Program-made: the position numbers and the translations under genes | The notes under the pieces: generated by a model | Told to the model about the DNA's origin: nothing | The model's input: only the letters and a program-made list of their open reading frames with translations | The model's database searches: none | Source of the DNA: Pseudomonas frederiksbergensis | GTDB taxonomy: Bacteria; Pseudomonadota; Gammaproteobacteria; Pseudomonadales; Pseudomonadaceae | Assembly (NCBI RefSeq): GCF_003732665.1 | Contig: NZ_MOBP01000023.1 | Location: 62,001 to 126,000 of the forward strand | Reading direction: 5' to 3' | Length of the DNA: 64,000 nucleotides | Part shown: piece by piece, positions 15,221 to 23,708 of the stretch | How the letters are laid out: each line of letters opens with the position of its first letter | How positions within the stretch are numbered: position 1 is the first letter of the stretch

Positions 15221-16903
15221 ATGTTGCAGACTCGCGTTATCCCGCCAGCCGAAGGCGCTTACCAGTATCCGTTGCTGATTAAACGACTGCTGATGTCCGG
15301 CGCTCGTTACGAGAAAACCCGCGAGATCGTGTACCGCGACCAGTTGCGCTACAGCTATCCGACCCTGATCGAACGGGTCGCACGGCTGGCCAATGTGCTG
15401 ACAGCGGCCGGGGTCAAGGCCGGGGATACCGTGGCGGTGATGGACTGGGACAGCCATCGTTACCTGGAATGCATGTTCGCCATCCCGATGATCGGCGCGG
15501 TGATCCACACCATCAATGTGCGCCTGTCGCCGGAACAGATTCTCTACACCATGAACCACGCCGAGGACCGCTTTGTGCTGGTCAACAGCGAGTTCGTCGG
15601 GCTGTACCAGGCCATCGCCGGGCACCTGACCACGGTGGAGAAAACCCTGCTACTCACTGACCTGCCAGAAAAAACCGCCGATTTGCCGAACCTCGTCGGC
15701 GAGTACGAGCAACTGCTGGCCGCTGCGAGCCCGCAGTACGACTTCCAGGATTTCGACGAAAACTCCGTCGCGACCACCTTCTACACCACCGGCACCACCG
15801 GCAATCCGAAAGGCGTGTACTTCACCCATCGGCAACTGGTGCTGCACACCCTGGGCGTGTCGACCATCATGGGCGCCATCGACAGCGTGCGGTTGCTGGG
15901 CACCAACGACGTCTATATGCCGATCACGCCGATGTTCCATGTGCACGCCTGGGGTTTGCCGTACGTGGCGACGATGCTCGGGCTCAAGCAGGTCTATCCC
16001 GGCCGCTACGACCCGGAATACCTGGTGGAGTTGTGGCGCAAAGAGAAAGTCACCTTCTCTCACTGCGTGCCGACCATCCTGCAAATGGTGCTTAACGCCA
16101 AGGCGGCCCAAGGCACCGATTTCGGCGGCTGGAAAATCGTCATCGGCGGCAGCGCGCTCAACCGTACGCTGTACGAAGCCGCCAAGGCCAAGGGCATTCA
16201 ATTGACCGCCGCTTACGGCATGTCGGAAACGGGGCCGCTGGTGTCCTGCGCTCACCTCAACGACGAACTGATGGCCGGCACTGAAGACGAACGCACCACG
16301 TATCGGATCAAGGCTGGTGTGCCGGGGCCTTTGGTGGAGGCGGCGATCGTCGACACCGACGGCAACTTCCTGCCCGCCGATGGCGAGACCCAGGGCGAAC
16401 TGGTGCTGCGTGCGCCGTGGCTCACCGAAGGCTATTTCAACGAACCGCAGAAGGGCGCCGAGCTCTGGGCCGGCGGCTGGCTGCACACCGGCGACGTGGC
16501 GACCCTGGACAGCATGGGCGTGATCGACATTCGCGACCGCATCAAGGACGTAATCAAGACCGGCGGCGAGTGGATCTCCTCCCTGGACCTCGAAGACTTG
16601 ATCAGCCGTCACGTAGCGGTACGTGAAGTAGCAGTGGTGGGGATTGCCGATCCACAGTGGGGCGAGCGCCCGTTTGCCCTGCTGGTGATCCGCGAAGGGC
16701 ATGAGATCGGGGCTCGTGAACTCAAGGAGCACCTCAAGCCGTTCGTCGAGCTGGGGCACCTGAGCAAGTGGGCGATCCCGAGCCAGATTGCCCTTGTTAC
16801 GGAAATTCCCAAGACCAGCGTCGGCAAGCTCGACAAGAAGCGTATCCGCCTCGACATCACTGAATGGCAGGCCAACAACAGCACCTTCCTCTCGACGCTT
16901 TAA
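15221..16903 (+). CDS. Fatty-acid--CoA ligase, medium-chain (AlkK-like) type
   Basis: Adenylate-forming enzyme of 560 residues that activates a carboxylic acid to its CoA thioester via an acyl-AMP. The P-loop TTGTTGNPKG is at residues 189-198, followed by the linker motif AAYGMSETGP, GGWLHTGDVA, and the C-terminal SVGKLDKK with the adenylation lysine. The sequence type corresponds to the medium/long-chain ligase PP_0763 of P. putida and to AlkK. It heads a same-strand series with DUF1302, DUF1329 and a LuxR regulator, again as in P. putida PP_0763-0767. A 27-bp palindrome upstream may bind a regulator. The chain length of the natural substrate is not shown by the sequence. Confidence 0.88.
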   Translation: MLQTRVIPPAEGAYQYPLLIKRLLMSGARYEKTREIVYRDQLRYSYPTLIERVARLANVLTAAGVKAGDTVAVMDWDSHRYLECMFAIPMIGAVIHTINVRLSPEQILYTMNHAEDRFVLVNSEFVGLYQAIAGHLTTVEKTLLLTDLPEKTADLPNLVGEYEQLLAAASPQYDFQDFDENSVATTFYTTGTTGNPKGVYFTHRQLVLHTLGVSTIMGAIDSVRLLGTNDVYMPITPMFHVHAWGLPYVATMLGLKQVYPGRYDPEYLVELWRKEKVTFSHCVPTILQMVLNAKAAQGTDFGGWKIVIGGSALNRTLYEAAKAKGIQLTAAYGMSETGPLVSCAHLNDELMAGTEDERTTYRIKAGVPGPLVEAAIVDTDGNFLPADGETQGELVLRAPWLTEGYFNEPQKGAELWAGGWLHTGDVATLDSMGVIDIRDRIKDVIKTGGEWISSLDLEDLISRHVAVREVAVVGIADPQWGERPFALLVIREGHEIGARELKEHLKPFVELGHLSKWAIPSQIALVTEIPKTSVGKLDKKRIRLDITEWQANNSTFLSTL

Positions 16904-17249
16904 GCGTGTCCTGACCCCCCTCGGCGTGCCCAAAAGGGCACGCCAGCCCCACCAAGCAAGCGCTTGGCTTGTGAAATCCGGATTTTCAGCCATCCTTGCC
17001 GTGCCGACATGTGTCGGACTGGCGAAAGGACTGTTCCAGAGTGGCCGGCAGCTGCAAATCACACTTTAGAGGGATCAAGCAGTACTACCTGCTGGCTATA
17101 GTCCGCTCAAGGATTTTTAAGAACGGAGCAAACGCACAAACGGAGCGATGCACATTGGGATCGAATTCGGGACGCCTTGGCTTCCGGTCATCCACAACGT
17201 TTTTAAAAGTACTCACTGCCATAACAATAATGCACATGGAGTAGCGTCG
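16904..17249. other. 346-base gap between the ligase and DUF1302 genes
   Basis: No gene is visible. A hairpin GGCGTGCCC-AAAA-GGGCACGCC at 16922-16943 follows the ligase stop without a T-run, so it may stabilise the upstream message or attenuate. The 10-bp palindrome CAAGCGCTTG (16957-16966), inside a larger CCAAGC...GCTTGG pair, looks like a TetR-type operator core. TATAGT at 17097-17102 may be the -10 of a separate promoter for the DUF1302-DUF1329 pair; no good -35 is present, which fits activator dependence. Confidence 0.5.
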
Positions 17250-19139
17250 ATGACATCAGTAAACCAGTTCTGGCGCCGGGCGAAATTGCCCCTGGCGGTC
17301 AGTCTCGCCTCTTCGCTCGCCGGGCCCGCATTCGGCGTCAGTTTCAATGTCGGTGAAATCGAAGGTCAGTTCGACTCATCCCTGTCGATCGGTGCCAGTT
17401 GGTCTACTCAACAACCGAACAAGAACCTCATCGGCGTCAACAACGGCGGCCACGGCCTGTCGCAGACCTCCGATGACGGTCACGCCAACTTCAAGAGCGG
17501 GGAAACCTTCTCGAAAATCTTCAAGGGCATCCATGACCTTGAATTGAAATACGGCGACACCGGTGTGTTTGTCCGGGGCAAGTACTGGTACGACTTTGAA
17601 CTCAAAGACGAAAGTCGCGAGTTCAAGGACATCAGCGACAACAACCGCAAGGAAGGCGCCAAGTCCGCCGGTGGGCAGATCCTCGACGCCTTCGTCTACC
17701 ACAACTACTCCATTGCCGATCAGCCGGGTTCCGTGCGTCTGGGCAAGCAGGTAGTGAGCTGGGGTGAAAGTACCTTCATCGGCGGCGGCATCAACTCGAT
17801 CAACCCGATCGACGTGTCCGCGTTCCGTCGTCCGGGTGCCGAGATCAAGGAAGGCCTGATTCCGGTCAACATGTTCTACGTGTCCCAGAGCCTGACCGAG
17901 AGCCTGTCGGCCGAGGCCTTCTACCAGCTCGAGTGGGACCAGACCGTTGTCGATAACTGCGGCACGTTCTTCTCCCAGCCGGACATCATTGCCGACGGTT
18001 GCGATAGCAACCTGCGTGTGCTGAACAAGCGTTCGCAGATTCCCGCCGTGGCGTTGGGTCCATTGGCCGCCAATGGCGTCGACGTCAACGAAGAAGGTGT
18101 GCTGGTCAAGCGCGGTGGCGATCGTGACGCTCGCGACAGCGGCCAATGGGGCGCGTCCCTCAAGTACATGTTCGACCCGCTCGACACCGAGTTCGGCGCC
18201 TACTTCATGAACTACCACAGCCGTGCGCCGATCTTCAGCGCCACCGGTGCCCCGCAGTCGGTTTACAACACTGCACGGGCGCTGCCAGGGCCGTTCGCCG
18301 CACTCGCGCCGCTGCTGGTGGCAGGCAACTCGGAATACTTCGTTGAATACCCGGAAGACATTCGTCTGTACGGCTTGAGCTTCTCCACCACCCTGCCTAC
18401 CGGTACGGCGTGGAGCGGTGAAATCAGCTACCGTCCGAACGCACCAGTGCAACTGAACTCCACCGACATCCTGTTCGCCGGCGTCCGTCCTATCGGTGGC
18501 GCGTTGTCCAACGCTTCCCTGCTGACCGGCGTACCGGGTCAGGACCTGCACGGTTATCGCCGCAAGGAAATCACCCAGTTCCAGACCACCCTGACGCACT
18601 TCTTTGACCAGGTCATGGGCGCCAGCCGTCTGACCCTGGTAGGTGAAGTGGGCGTGACCCACGTCGGCGGCCTGGAAAGCACGTCCGACGTGCGTTACGG
18701 CCGTGACCCGGTCTACGGTCCGGGTGAGTTGCCAGCCACCGGCGGCACCGATACCTGCGCCAACATCCTCAACGCCAGCACCATCAACGGCGCCGGTCCT
18801 GGTTCGCCACAGAACAACCGCAGCCGCAACTGCACCAACGAAGGCTTCACCACGGCTACTTCGTGGGGCTACCGCGGTCGTGCCATCTGGGAATACAACG
18901 ACGTGTTCGCCGGTGTGAACCTCAAGCCGAACGTGGCCTGGTCCCATGACGTCAGCGGTTACTCGCCTGGCCCTGGCGGCAACTTCGAGGAAGGTCGCAA
19001 AGCGGTGAGCCTGGGCGTCGATGCCGAATACCAGAACACCTACACCGCGAGCCTGGCCTACACCAACTTCTTTGATGGCAAGTACACCACCGTGGATGAC
19101 CGTGACTTCGTCGCGCTCAGCTTCGGCGTGAACTTCTAA
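17250..19139 (+). CDS. DUF1302-family outer-membrane beta-barrel protein
   Basis: Outer-membrane protein of 629 residues. The start at 17250 has GGAG 8 bases upstream; the longer frame from 17148 would add a tail without a ribosome site. A Sec signal peptide (AKLPLAVSLASSLAGPAFG) ends near residue 30. The mature part is rich in alternating beta strands and aromatic residues and ends VALSFGVNF, with a C-terminal phenylalanine as is usual for barrels recognised by the BAM complex. DUF1302 (PF06980) has no settled function but repeatedly accompanies genes for uptake or breakdown of hydrophobic compounds such as steroids, terpenoids and fatty acids. It is followed 28 bases later by DUF1329. Confidence 0.9.
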   Translation: MTSVNQFWRRAKLPLAVSLASSLAGPAFGVSFNVGEIEGQFDSSLSIGASWSTQQPNKNLIGVNNGGHGLSQTSDDGHANFKSGETFSKIFKGIHDLELKYGDTGVFVRGKYWYDFELKDESREFKDISDNNRKEGAKSAGGQILDAFVYHNYSIADQPGSVRLGKQVVSWGESTFIGGGINSINPIDVSAFRRPGAEIKEGLIPVNMFYVSQSLTESLSAEAFYQLEWDQTVVDNCGTFFSQPDIIADGCDSNLRVLNKRSQIPAVALGPLAANGVDVNEEGVLVKRGGDRDARDSGQWGASLKYMFDPLDTEFGAYFMNYHSRAPIFSATGAPQSVYNTARALPGPFAALAPLLVAGNSEYFVEYPEDIRLYGLSFSTTLPTGTAWSGEISYRPNAPVQLNSTDILFAGVRPIGGALSNASLLTGVPGQDLHGYRRKEITQFQTTLTHFFDQVMGASRLTLVGEVGVTHVGGLESTSDVRYGRDPVYGPGELPATGGTDTCANILNASTINGAGPGSPQNNRSRNCTNEGFTTATSWGYRGRAIWEYNDVFAGVNLKPNVAWSHDVSGYSPGPGGNFEEGRKAVSLGVDAEYQNTYTASLAYTNFFDGKYTTVDDRDFVALSFGVNF

Positions 19140-19167
19140 GCACTGTTTTTTCAGGACGAACACACAT

Positions 19168-20532
19168 ATGAAAATAACAAAGAGTCTGTTCCACGCCGGT
19201 GTTCTGGGGCTGTCGCTGCTGGCGACAAGCGTCATGGCAGCGGTGCCTGCCGCTGAAGCGGACAAGCTGGGCAAGAGCCTGACCCCGATGGGCGCCGAAA
19301 TGGCGGGCAATGCCGACGGTTCGATCCCGGCCTGGAAACCCCTGGCGAAGAATGCCGGCACCGTCGACAGCAAAGGCTTCCTGTCCGACCCGTACGCCAG
19401 TGAAAAACCGCTGTTCACCATCACTGCGCAGAACGTCGACCAGTACAAAGAGAAACTTGCTCCGGGCCAGTACGCGATGTTCAAGCGCTACCCGGAAACC
19501 TTCAAAATGCCGGTCTACCCGTCCCATCGCGGCGCTACCGTGCCGGATGACGTGTTCGCCGCCATCAAGAAAAACGCCACCGCCACTAACCTGGTGTCCG
19601 GCGGCAACGGCCTGGAAAACTTCGAAACCGCCGTACCGTTCCCGATTCCGAAAAGCGGCGTCGAAGTCATCTGGAACCACATCACCCGCTATCGCGGTGG
19701 CAGCGTGACCCGTCTGGTGACCCAGGCCACGCCACAGCCGAACGGCTCGTTCAGCCTGGTTTACTTCCAGGATCAGTTCGTGTTTCGCGACAAGATGAAG
19801 GACTACGACCCGAAAAACCCGGGCAACATCCTGTTCTACTTCAAGCAGAAAGTGACCGCGCCGGCGCGTCTGGCCGGTGGTGTGCTGCTGGTGCACGAAA
19901 CCCTAGACCAGGTTAAGGAACCCCGTTCGGCGTGGGTCTACAACGCCGGTCAGCGTCGTGTGCGTCGCGCTCCGCAAGTGTCCTATGACGGGCCGGGTAC
20001 TGCCGCCGATGGCCTGCGTACCTCCGACAACCTGGACATGTACAACGGTGCGCCGGATCGCTACGACTGGAAACTCGAAGGCAAGAAAGAGATGTACATC
20101 GCCTCCGACAGTTACAAACTCGACGATCCGAAGCTGAAATACACCGACATCATCAAGGCTGGCCACATCAACCAGGACCTGGCTCGCTACGAGCTGCGCC
20201 GGGTCTGGCACGTGGTCGCGACCCTGAAGGAAGGTCAGCGTCACATCTATGCCAAACGTGACTTCTACATCGACGAAGACACCTGGCAGGCTGCGGTGAT
20301 CGACCATTACGACGGTCGCAATCAACTGTGGCGCGTTGCAGAAGCCCACGCCGAGAACTACTACGACAAGCAAGTGCCGTGGTACGCCCTGGAAACCCTG
20401 TATGACCTGCAATCGGGTCGCTACCTGGCACTGGGCATGAAGAACGAAGAGAAGTCGGCGTATGACTTCGGCTTCACCGCCACCACCAGCGACTTCACCC
20501 CGGCTGCACTGCGTCAGGATGGTGTTCGCTAA
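19168..20532 (+). CDS. DUF1329-family exported protein (LolA/LolB-like fold)
   Basis: Periplasmic or outer-membrane-associated protein of 454 residues. The signal peptide is MKITKSLFHAGVLGLSLLAT followed by SVMAAV, with cleavage near residue 25. Family features include LTPMGAEMAGNADGSIPAW close to the mature N-terminus, the NHITRYRGGSV region, VYNAGQRRVRRAP, and DFYIDEDTWQAAVIDHYDG. PF07044 proteins are thought to bind a lipid-like ligand in a half-barrel, by analogy with LolB. The gene is coupled to DUF1302 and ends in a clear terminator, so the two form one transcript. The substrate and direction of transport are unknown. Confidence 0.9.
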   Translation: MKITKSLFHAGVLGLSLLATSVMAAVPAAEADKLGKSLTPMGAEMAGNADGSIPAWKPLAKNAGTVDSKGFLSDPYASEKPLFTITAQNVDQYKEKLAPGQYAMFKRYPETFKMPVYPSHRGATVPDDVFAAIKKNATATNLVSGGNGLENFETAVPFPIPKSGVEVIWNHITRYRGGSVTRLVTQATPQPNGSFSLVYFQDQFVFRDKMKDYDPKNPGNILFYFKQKVTAPARLAGGVLLVHETLDQVKEPRSAWVYNAGQRRVRRAPQVSYDGPGTAADGLRTSDNLDMYNGAPDRYDWKLEGKKEMYIASDSYKLDDPKLKYTDIIKAGHINQDLARYELRRVWHVVATLKEGQRHIYAKRDFYIDEDTWQAAVIDHYDGRNQLWRVAEAHAENYYDKQVPWYALETLYDLQSGRYLALGMKNEEKSAYDFGFTATTSDFTPAALRQDGVR

Positions 20533-20559
20533 CACCCGCTGAACAGAGGCCGCATCCTC

Positions 20560-20593
20560 GAAAAACGCCCCGACTGGTTCGGGGCGTTTTTTT
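20560..20593 (+). terminator. Rho-independent terminator after DUF1329
   Basis: The stem AACGCCCCGA / TCGGGGCGTT with loop CTGGT and a long T-run, about 27 bases after the stop codon. Confidence 0.92.
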
Positions 20594-20630
20594 GCCTGGC
20601 GTTTGAATGTGTGGTGATTTTGCTGGCCCC

Positions 20631-20711
20631 TTCGCGAGCAAGCCCGCTCCCACAGTTGATCGCATTCTCATGGAAGAACGCATCACCTGTGGGAGCGGGC
20701 TTGCTCGCGAA
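20631..20711. repeat. REPIN (short-core form)
   Basis: Convergent REP copies with a spacer of about 33 bases containing GATCGCATTCTCATGG, similar to the spacer at 11256-11321. Confidence 0.9.
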
Positions 20712-20755
20712 GAACGCGACTCGGTCTGCCAGAAAAAACCGCTGACATCTTTGCA

Positions 20756-20781
20756 TGTAGTCTTTTTGTAGCCATTTGTAG
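20756..20781. promoter_or_regulatory. Three phased TGTAG repeats upstream of the LuxR-type gene
   Basis: TGTAG occurs at 20756, 20767 and 20777, that is with 11- and 10-base periods, each preceded by T-rich sequence in the last two copies. The spacing puts all copies on one face of the helix, as expected of tandem activator sites. A nearby CTAC (20785-20788) gives an inverted half-site. Confidence 0.45.
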
Positions 20782-20865
20782 CAACTACCTTCAATAGCTC
20801 TGCGTTTACCGCTAGGCTGCGGACATCTGTAACGCCGCCAACAGCATTTCTAACAAGAGCCGGCC

Positions 20866-23598
20866 ATGACTGATCTGTCCCCACTTCCGGGTCCTGCAAG
20901 CGTTGCCGTCGCGGCACTGGACGGGCGATTCTTCCGACCGCCGTTGCCTGATGGCCATGTATTGCGCCCGCGTTTGTGCGAGCGCCTGAGTGCGGGGCTG
21001 GGTGGTCGGCTGCTGTTGGTCAGCGCCCCGGCGGGGTTCGGCAAGAGTTCCTTGGCGGTGGAGTTCTGCCAGGGCCTGCCGGCGCATTGGCAAAGCCTGT
21101 GGCTGGGGCTGAGCCCACGGGACAACGATCCGGGGCGCTTTCTTGAACGTCTGCTAGAAGGTCTCCAGGATTATTTCCCCCAGCTAGGCAGCAAAGCACT
21201 TGGGTTGCTGAAGATGCGCCAACGCCATCAGCCGTTTGCCTTTGAAGAATGGCTGGACGGGTTGCTGGATGAGCTGGCGGTGCACCTGTCGCCGAGCACG
21301 CCCTTGCTGCTGGTGCTGGACGACTATCATCTGGCCCAAGGCCCGGTGCTTGATCGTTGCCTGCAATTTTTCCTCAATCACCTGCCTGATGGCCTGCTGG
21401 TCATGGTCACCAGCCGGCAACGTCCGGACTGGCACCTGGCGCGACTGCGCCTGTCGCGGCAACTGCTCGAACTGCATGAACAAGACCTGCGCCTGACCCA
21501 CGACGAAGCCCTGACCCTGCTTGATCGTCACAGCAGTTCATTGCGCGGCGAAGCGCTGGAAAACCTGATCCAGCGCAGCGAAGGCTGGGTGGCCGGCCTG
21601 CGTTTCTGGCTGCTCGCGGCGTCCGAAGGCGATGGCGCGTTGCCGCAGTCGCTGCACGGCGGGGAAGGGCTGATCCGCGATTACCTGCTCGAAGAAGTCA
21701 TCGATTGCCTGCCCGCCGAAGTGCAGGCCTTCCTCTACGACACGGCGCCCCAGGAGCGCTTTTGCAGCGAGCTGTGCGACGCCGTGCGCGAGGCCCATGA
21801 CAGCGCCGAGATCCTGCGCTTCCTGTTGGCCCACCAGGTTTTCCTGGTGCCGCTCGACGAGCACGGCCACTGGTATCGTTATCACCATCTGTTTTCCGAC
21901 TTGTTGCGCACGCGACCCAAAACCCAGGCCCTGGTGCCCGCCGCCAGCCTGCATTTGCGCGCCTGCCGCTGGTTCAACGCCCAGGGTTTGCTCGACGAAG
22001 CGGTGGAGCAGGCCTTGCGCGCCGGGCACCTGGATGTCGCGGCGAATCTGGTGCAAAACCTTTCGGAAGAGCAACTGCTGGCGGAGCAAAACGTCGGCAT
22101 GCTGCTGCGTTGGAAAATGGACTTGCCCGACAGCCTGCTGATCAGCACGCCACGGCTGATCGTGCTGTACAGCTGGGCCCTGGGGCTGGCCTGTCAACTG
22201 GACGCCGCTGAGGAATTGGCCAATCACTTGAGCCGCTTCCTGCCGGCGCCCTCGGCCACGGCGCAGAAGTCCATGCTGGCGCAATGGCTGGCCCTCAGCG
22301 GCATCATCGCCCGAGGCCGCGGCAATCGTGAATTGACGCTACTTTATTGCACCGAAGCGCTGGAAAGCCTGCCCGCCAAACGCTACGGCCAGCGCCTGAT
22401 GTGCCTCTCGACCCTGTCCAACCTGGCCATTGCCGATGGCGACCTGTGGCGTGCCCGTGGCTTGAATCGGGAGTCCCTGGAGCTGGCGCAACGGGTCGGC
22501 AATCCATTATTCGAAGCCCTGGCCCATTACGACCGCGCCCGCGTATTGCAGGCCCGAGGGGAAATCCTGCGTTCGCTGGATGAAGTCCGCCAGGGCCTGC
22601 AACGCCTGCACGGCTTGTCGCCACAACGGCTTTATGCGGTGCGGGCCCGGCTGATCCTGTACGAAGGCTTCTTGCTGGCCCTGCGCTCGCAGCCTCAGGC
22701 CGCCCGGTTACGCTTGCAAGCCGGTTTGGGCGAGGCCCGGGCCTGCCGCGATATCAGCGTGTTGATCGGCCACTGCGTGATCGCCAGGCTCGAAGGCAAC
22801 AGCGGCGAGTTCGCCAAAGCCTTCGCCGAACTGGCCGAAGCCGAACGGCTGATGCACATCTGGGACGTCCCGCCGATCTACTACCTGGCGATGATCACCC
22901 TGGTCAAATGCGAACTCTGGCTGGCCCAGGGTCGCATCGATCTGGCCGAAGCATGGCTGGCGCGATTGGGCCAGACCTACAACGGCGAACACCCGGCAGC
23001 CCCACCGGAGTTTCATCCTCAACTGCCGCTGCACATCGAATTGCAGCAAGCGCTGCTTGATGTGATTAAAGGCCAACCGATGCTGGCGGAAGGGCGGCTG
23101 AATGCGCTGTTGGAGCACGGGCAGCAAACGGGTCGGCAGATGCTCAGCGTGATGGCCCTGACGCAAAAGATTGCGTTGTTGCTGGCGGGTGGGCGTGAGC
23201 CGGAGGCGCGCAAGGCATTGGCGCAAGCGCTGGAAGCGGCGGCGGGTGGTGTGCTGCAGCCGTTCGACGGGTTGCTGACTGAGCATTCGGACTGGTTGCG
23301 CGGGCAGTTGCCGCTCTGTGCGCCCACCGTCGTGTCGCAAAACCTGCTCGATGGACTTCCGGCCCTGGCAAGTCGTCCGGTGCTTGAACCCTCCCTCGGT
23401 ACGGAAACCCTGAGTACACGGGAACTGGCCGTCCTGCGGCTGATTGCTCAGGGCTGCTCGAATCAGGAAATCAGTGATCAGTTGTTCATCTCACTGCACA
23501 CCGTAAAAACGCATGCCAGCCATATCAATAGCAAGTTGGGGGTTGAGCGACGCACACAGGCGGTGGCGCGTGCGAAGGCGCTAGGGGTACTGGTTTAA
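20866..23598 (+). CDS. MalT-like LuxR-family transcriptional regulator
   Basis: Large ATP-dependent regulator of 910 residues. The N-terminal NTPase has the P-loop SAPAGFGKSS (53-62) and a Walker B-like LLLVLDDYH (about 146-154). The centre is a long helical tetratricopeptide-like domain, the usual inducer-binding part of MalT relatives. The C-terminal LuxR helix-turn-helix runs from LSTRELAVLRLIAQGCSNQE to VKTHASHINSKLGVERRTQA. The start has GAG upstream and gives a normal length for the family. Its location directly after the ligase/DUF1302/DUF1329 genes suggests it controls them, as proposed for the same arrangement in P. putida; the inducer is unknown. Confidence 0.9.
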   Translation: MTDLSPLPGPASVAVAALDGRFFRPPLPDGHVLRPRLCERLSAGLGGRLLLVSAPAGFGKSSLAVEFCQGLPAHWQSLWLGLSPRDNDPGRFLERLLEGLQDYFPQLGSKALGLLKMRQRHQPFAFEEWLDGLLDELAVHLSPSTPLLLVLDDYHLAQGPVLDRCLQFFLNHLPDGLLVMVTSRQRPDWHLARLRLSRQLLELHEQDLRLTHDEALTLLDRHSSSLRGEALENLIQRSEGWVAGLRFWLLAASEGDGALPQSLHGGEGLIRDYLLEEVIDCLPAEVQAFLYDTAPQERFCSELCDAVREAHDSAEILRFLLAHQVFLVPLDEHGHWYRYHHLFSDLLRTRPKTQALVPAASLHLRACRWFNAQGLLDEAVEQALRAGHLDVAANLVQNLSEEQLLAEQNVGMLLRWKMDLPDSLLISTPRLIVLYSWALGLACQLDAAEELANHLSRFLPAPSATAQKSMLAQWLALSGIIARGRGNRELTLLYCTEALESLPAKRYGQRLMCLSTLSNLAIADGDLWRARGLNRESLELAQRVGNPLFEALAHYDRARVLQARGEILRSLDEVRQGLQRLHGLSPQRLYAVRARLILYEGFLLALRSQPQAARLRLQAGLGEARACRDISVLIGHCVIARLEGNSGEFAKAFAELAEAERLMHIWDVPPIYYLAMITLVKCELWLAQGRIDLAEAWLARLGQTYNGEHPAAPPEFHPQLPLHIELQQALLDVIKGQPMLAEGRLNALLEHGQQTGRQMLSVMALTQKIALLLAGGREPEARKALAQALEAAAGGVLQPFDGLLTEHSDWLRGQLPLCAPTVVSQNLLDGLPALASRPVLEPSLGTETLSTRELAVLRLIAQGCSNQEISDQLFISLHTVKTHASHINSKLGVERRTQAVARAKALGVLV

Positions 23599-23625
23599 CC
23601 GCGTAACAACCGACCCTGCGAAAAC

Positions 23626-23657
23626 AAAAACGCCCCGAACCGGTCGGGGCGTTTTTA
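23626..23657. terminator. Terminator between the LuxR-type gene and the RTX protease gene
   Basis: A hairpin with arms CGCCCCGA / TCGGGGCG around ACCGG. A-rich sequence on the left and a T-run on the right let it work for both converging genes. Confidence 0.88.
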
Positions 23658-23708
23658 TGGGTACGTGGTGGCCTACAGAAAGGCCGCCACGGTTTTTGCG
23701 ATGGACCG

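Larger units (their letters stand above)
20533..20865. other. 333-base gap upstream of the LuxR-type regulator
   Basis: Holds the DUF1329 terminator (20560-20593), a REP doublet (20631-20711) and then about 150 bases of regulator upstream sequence with three TTGTAG-like repeats. No additional gene is seen. Confidence 0.8.

Noticed and set aside
17376..19484. 702-codon open frame opposite the DUF1302 gene
   Set aside because: It spans the boundary of two well-supported genes and has no motif or ribosome site.
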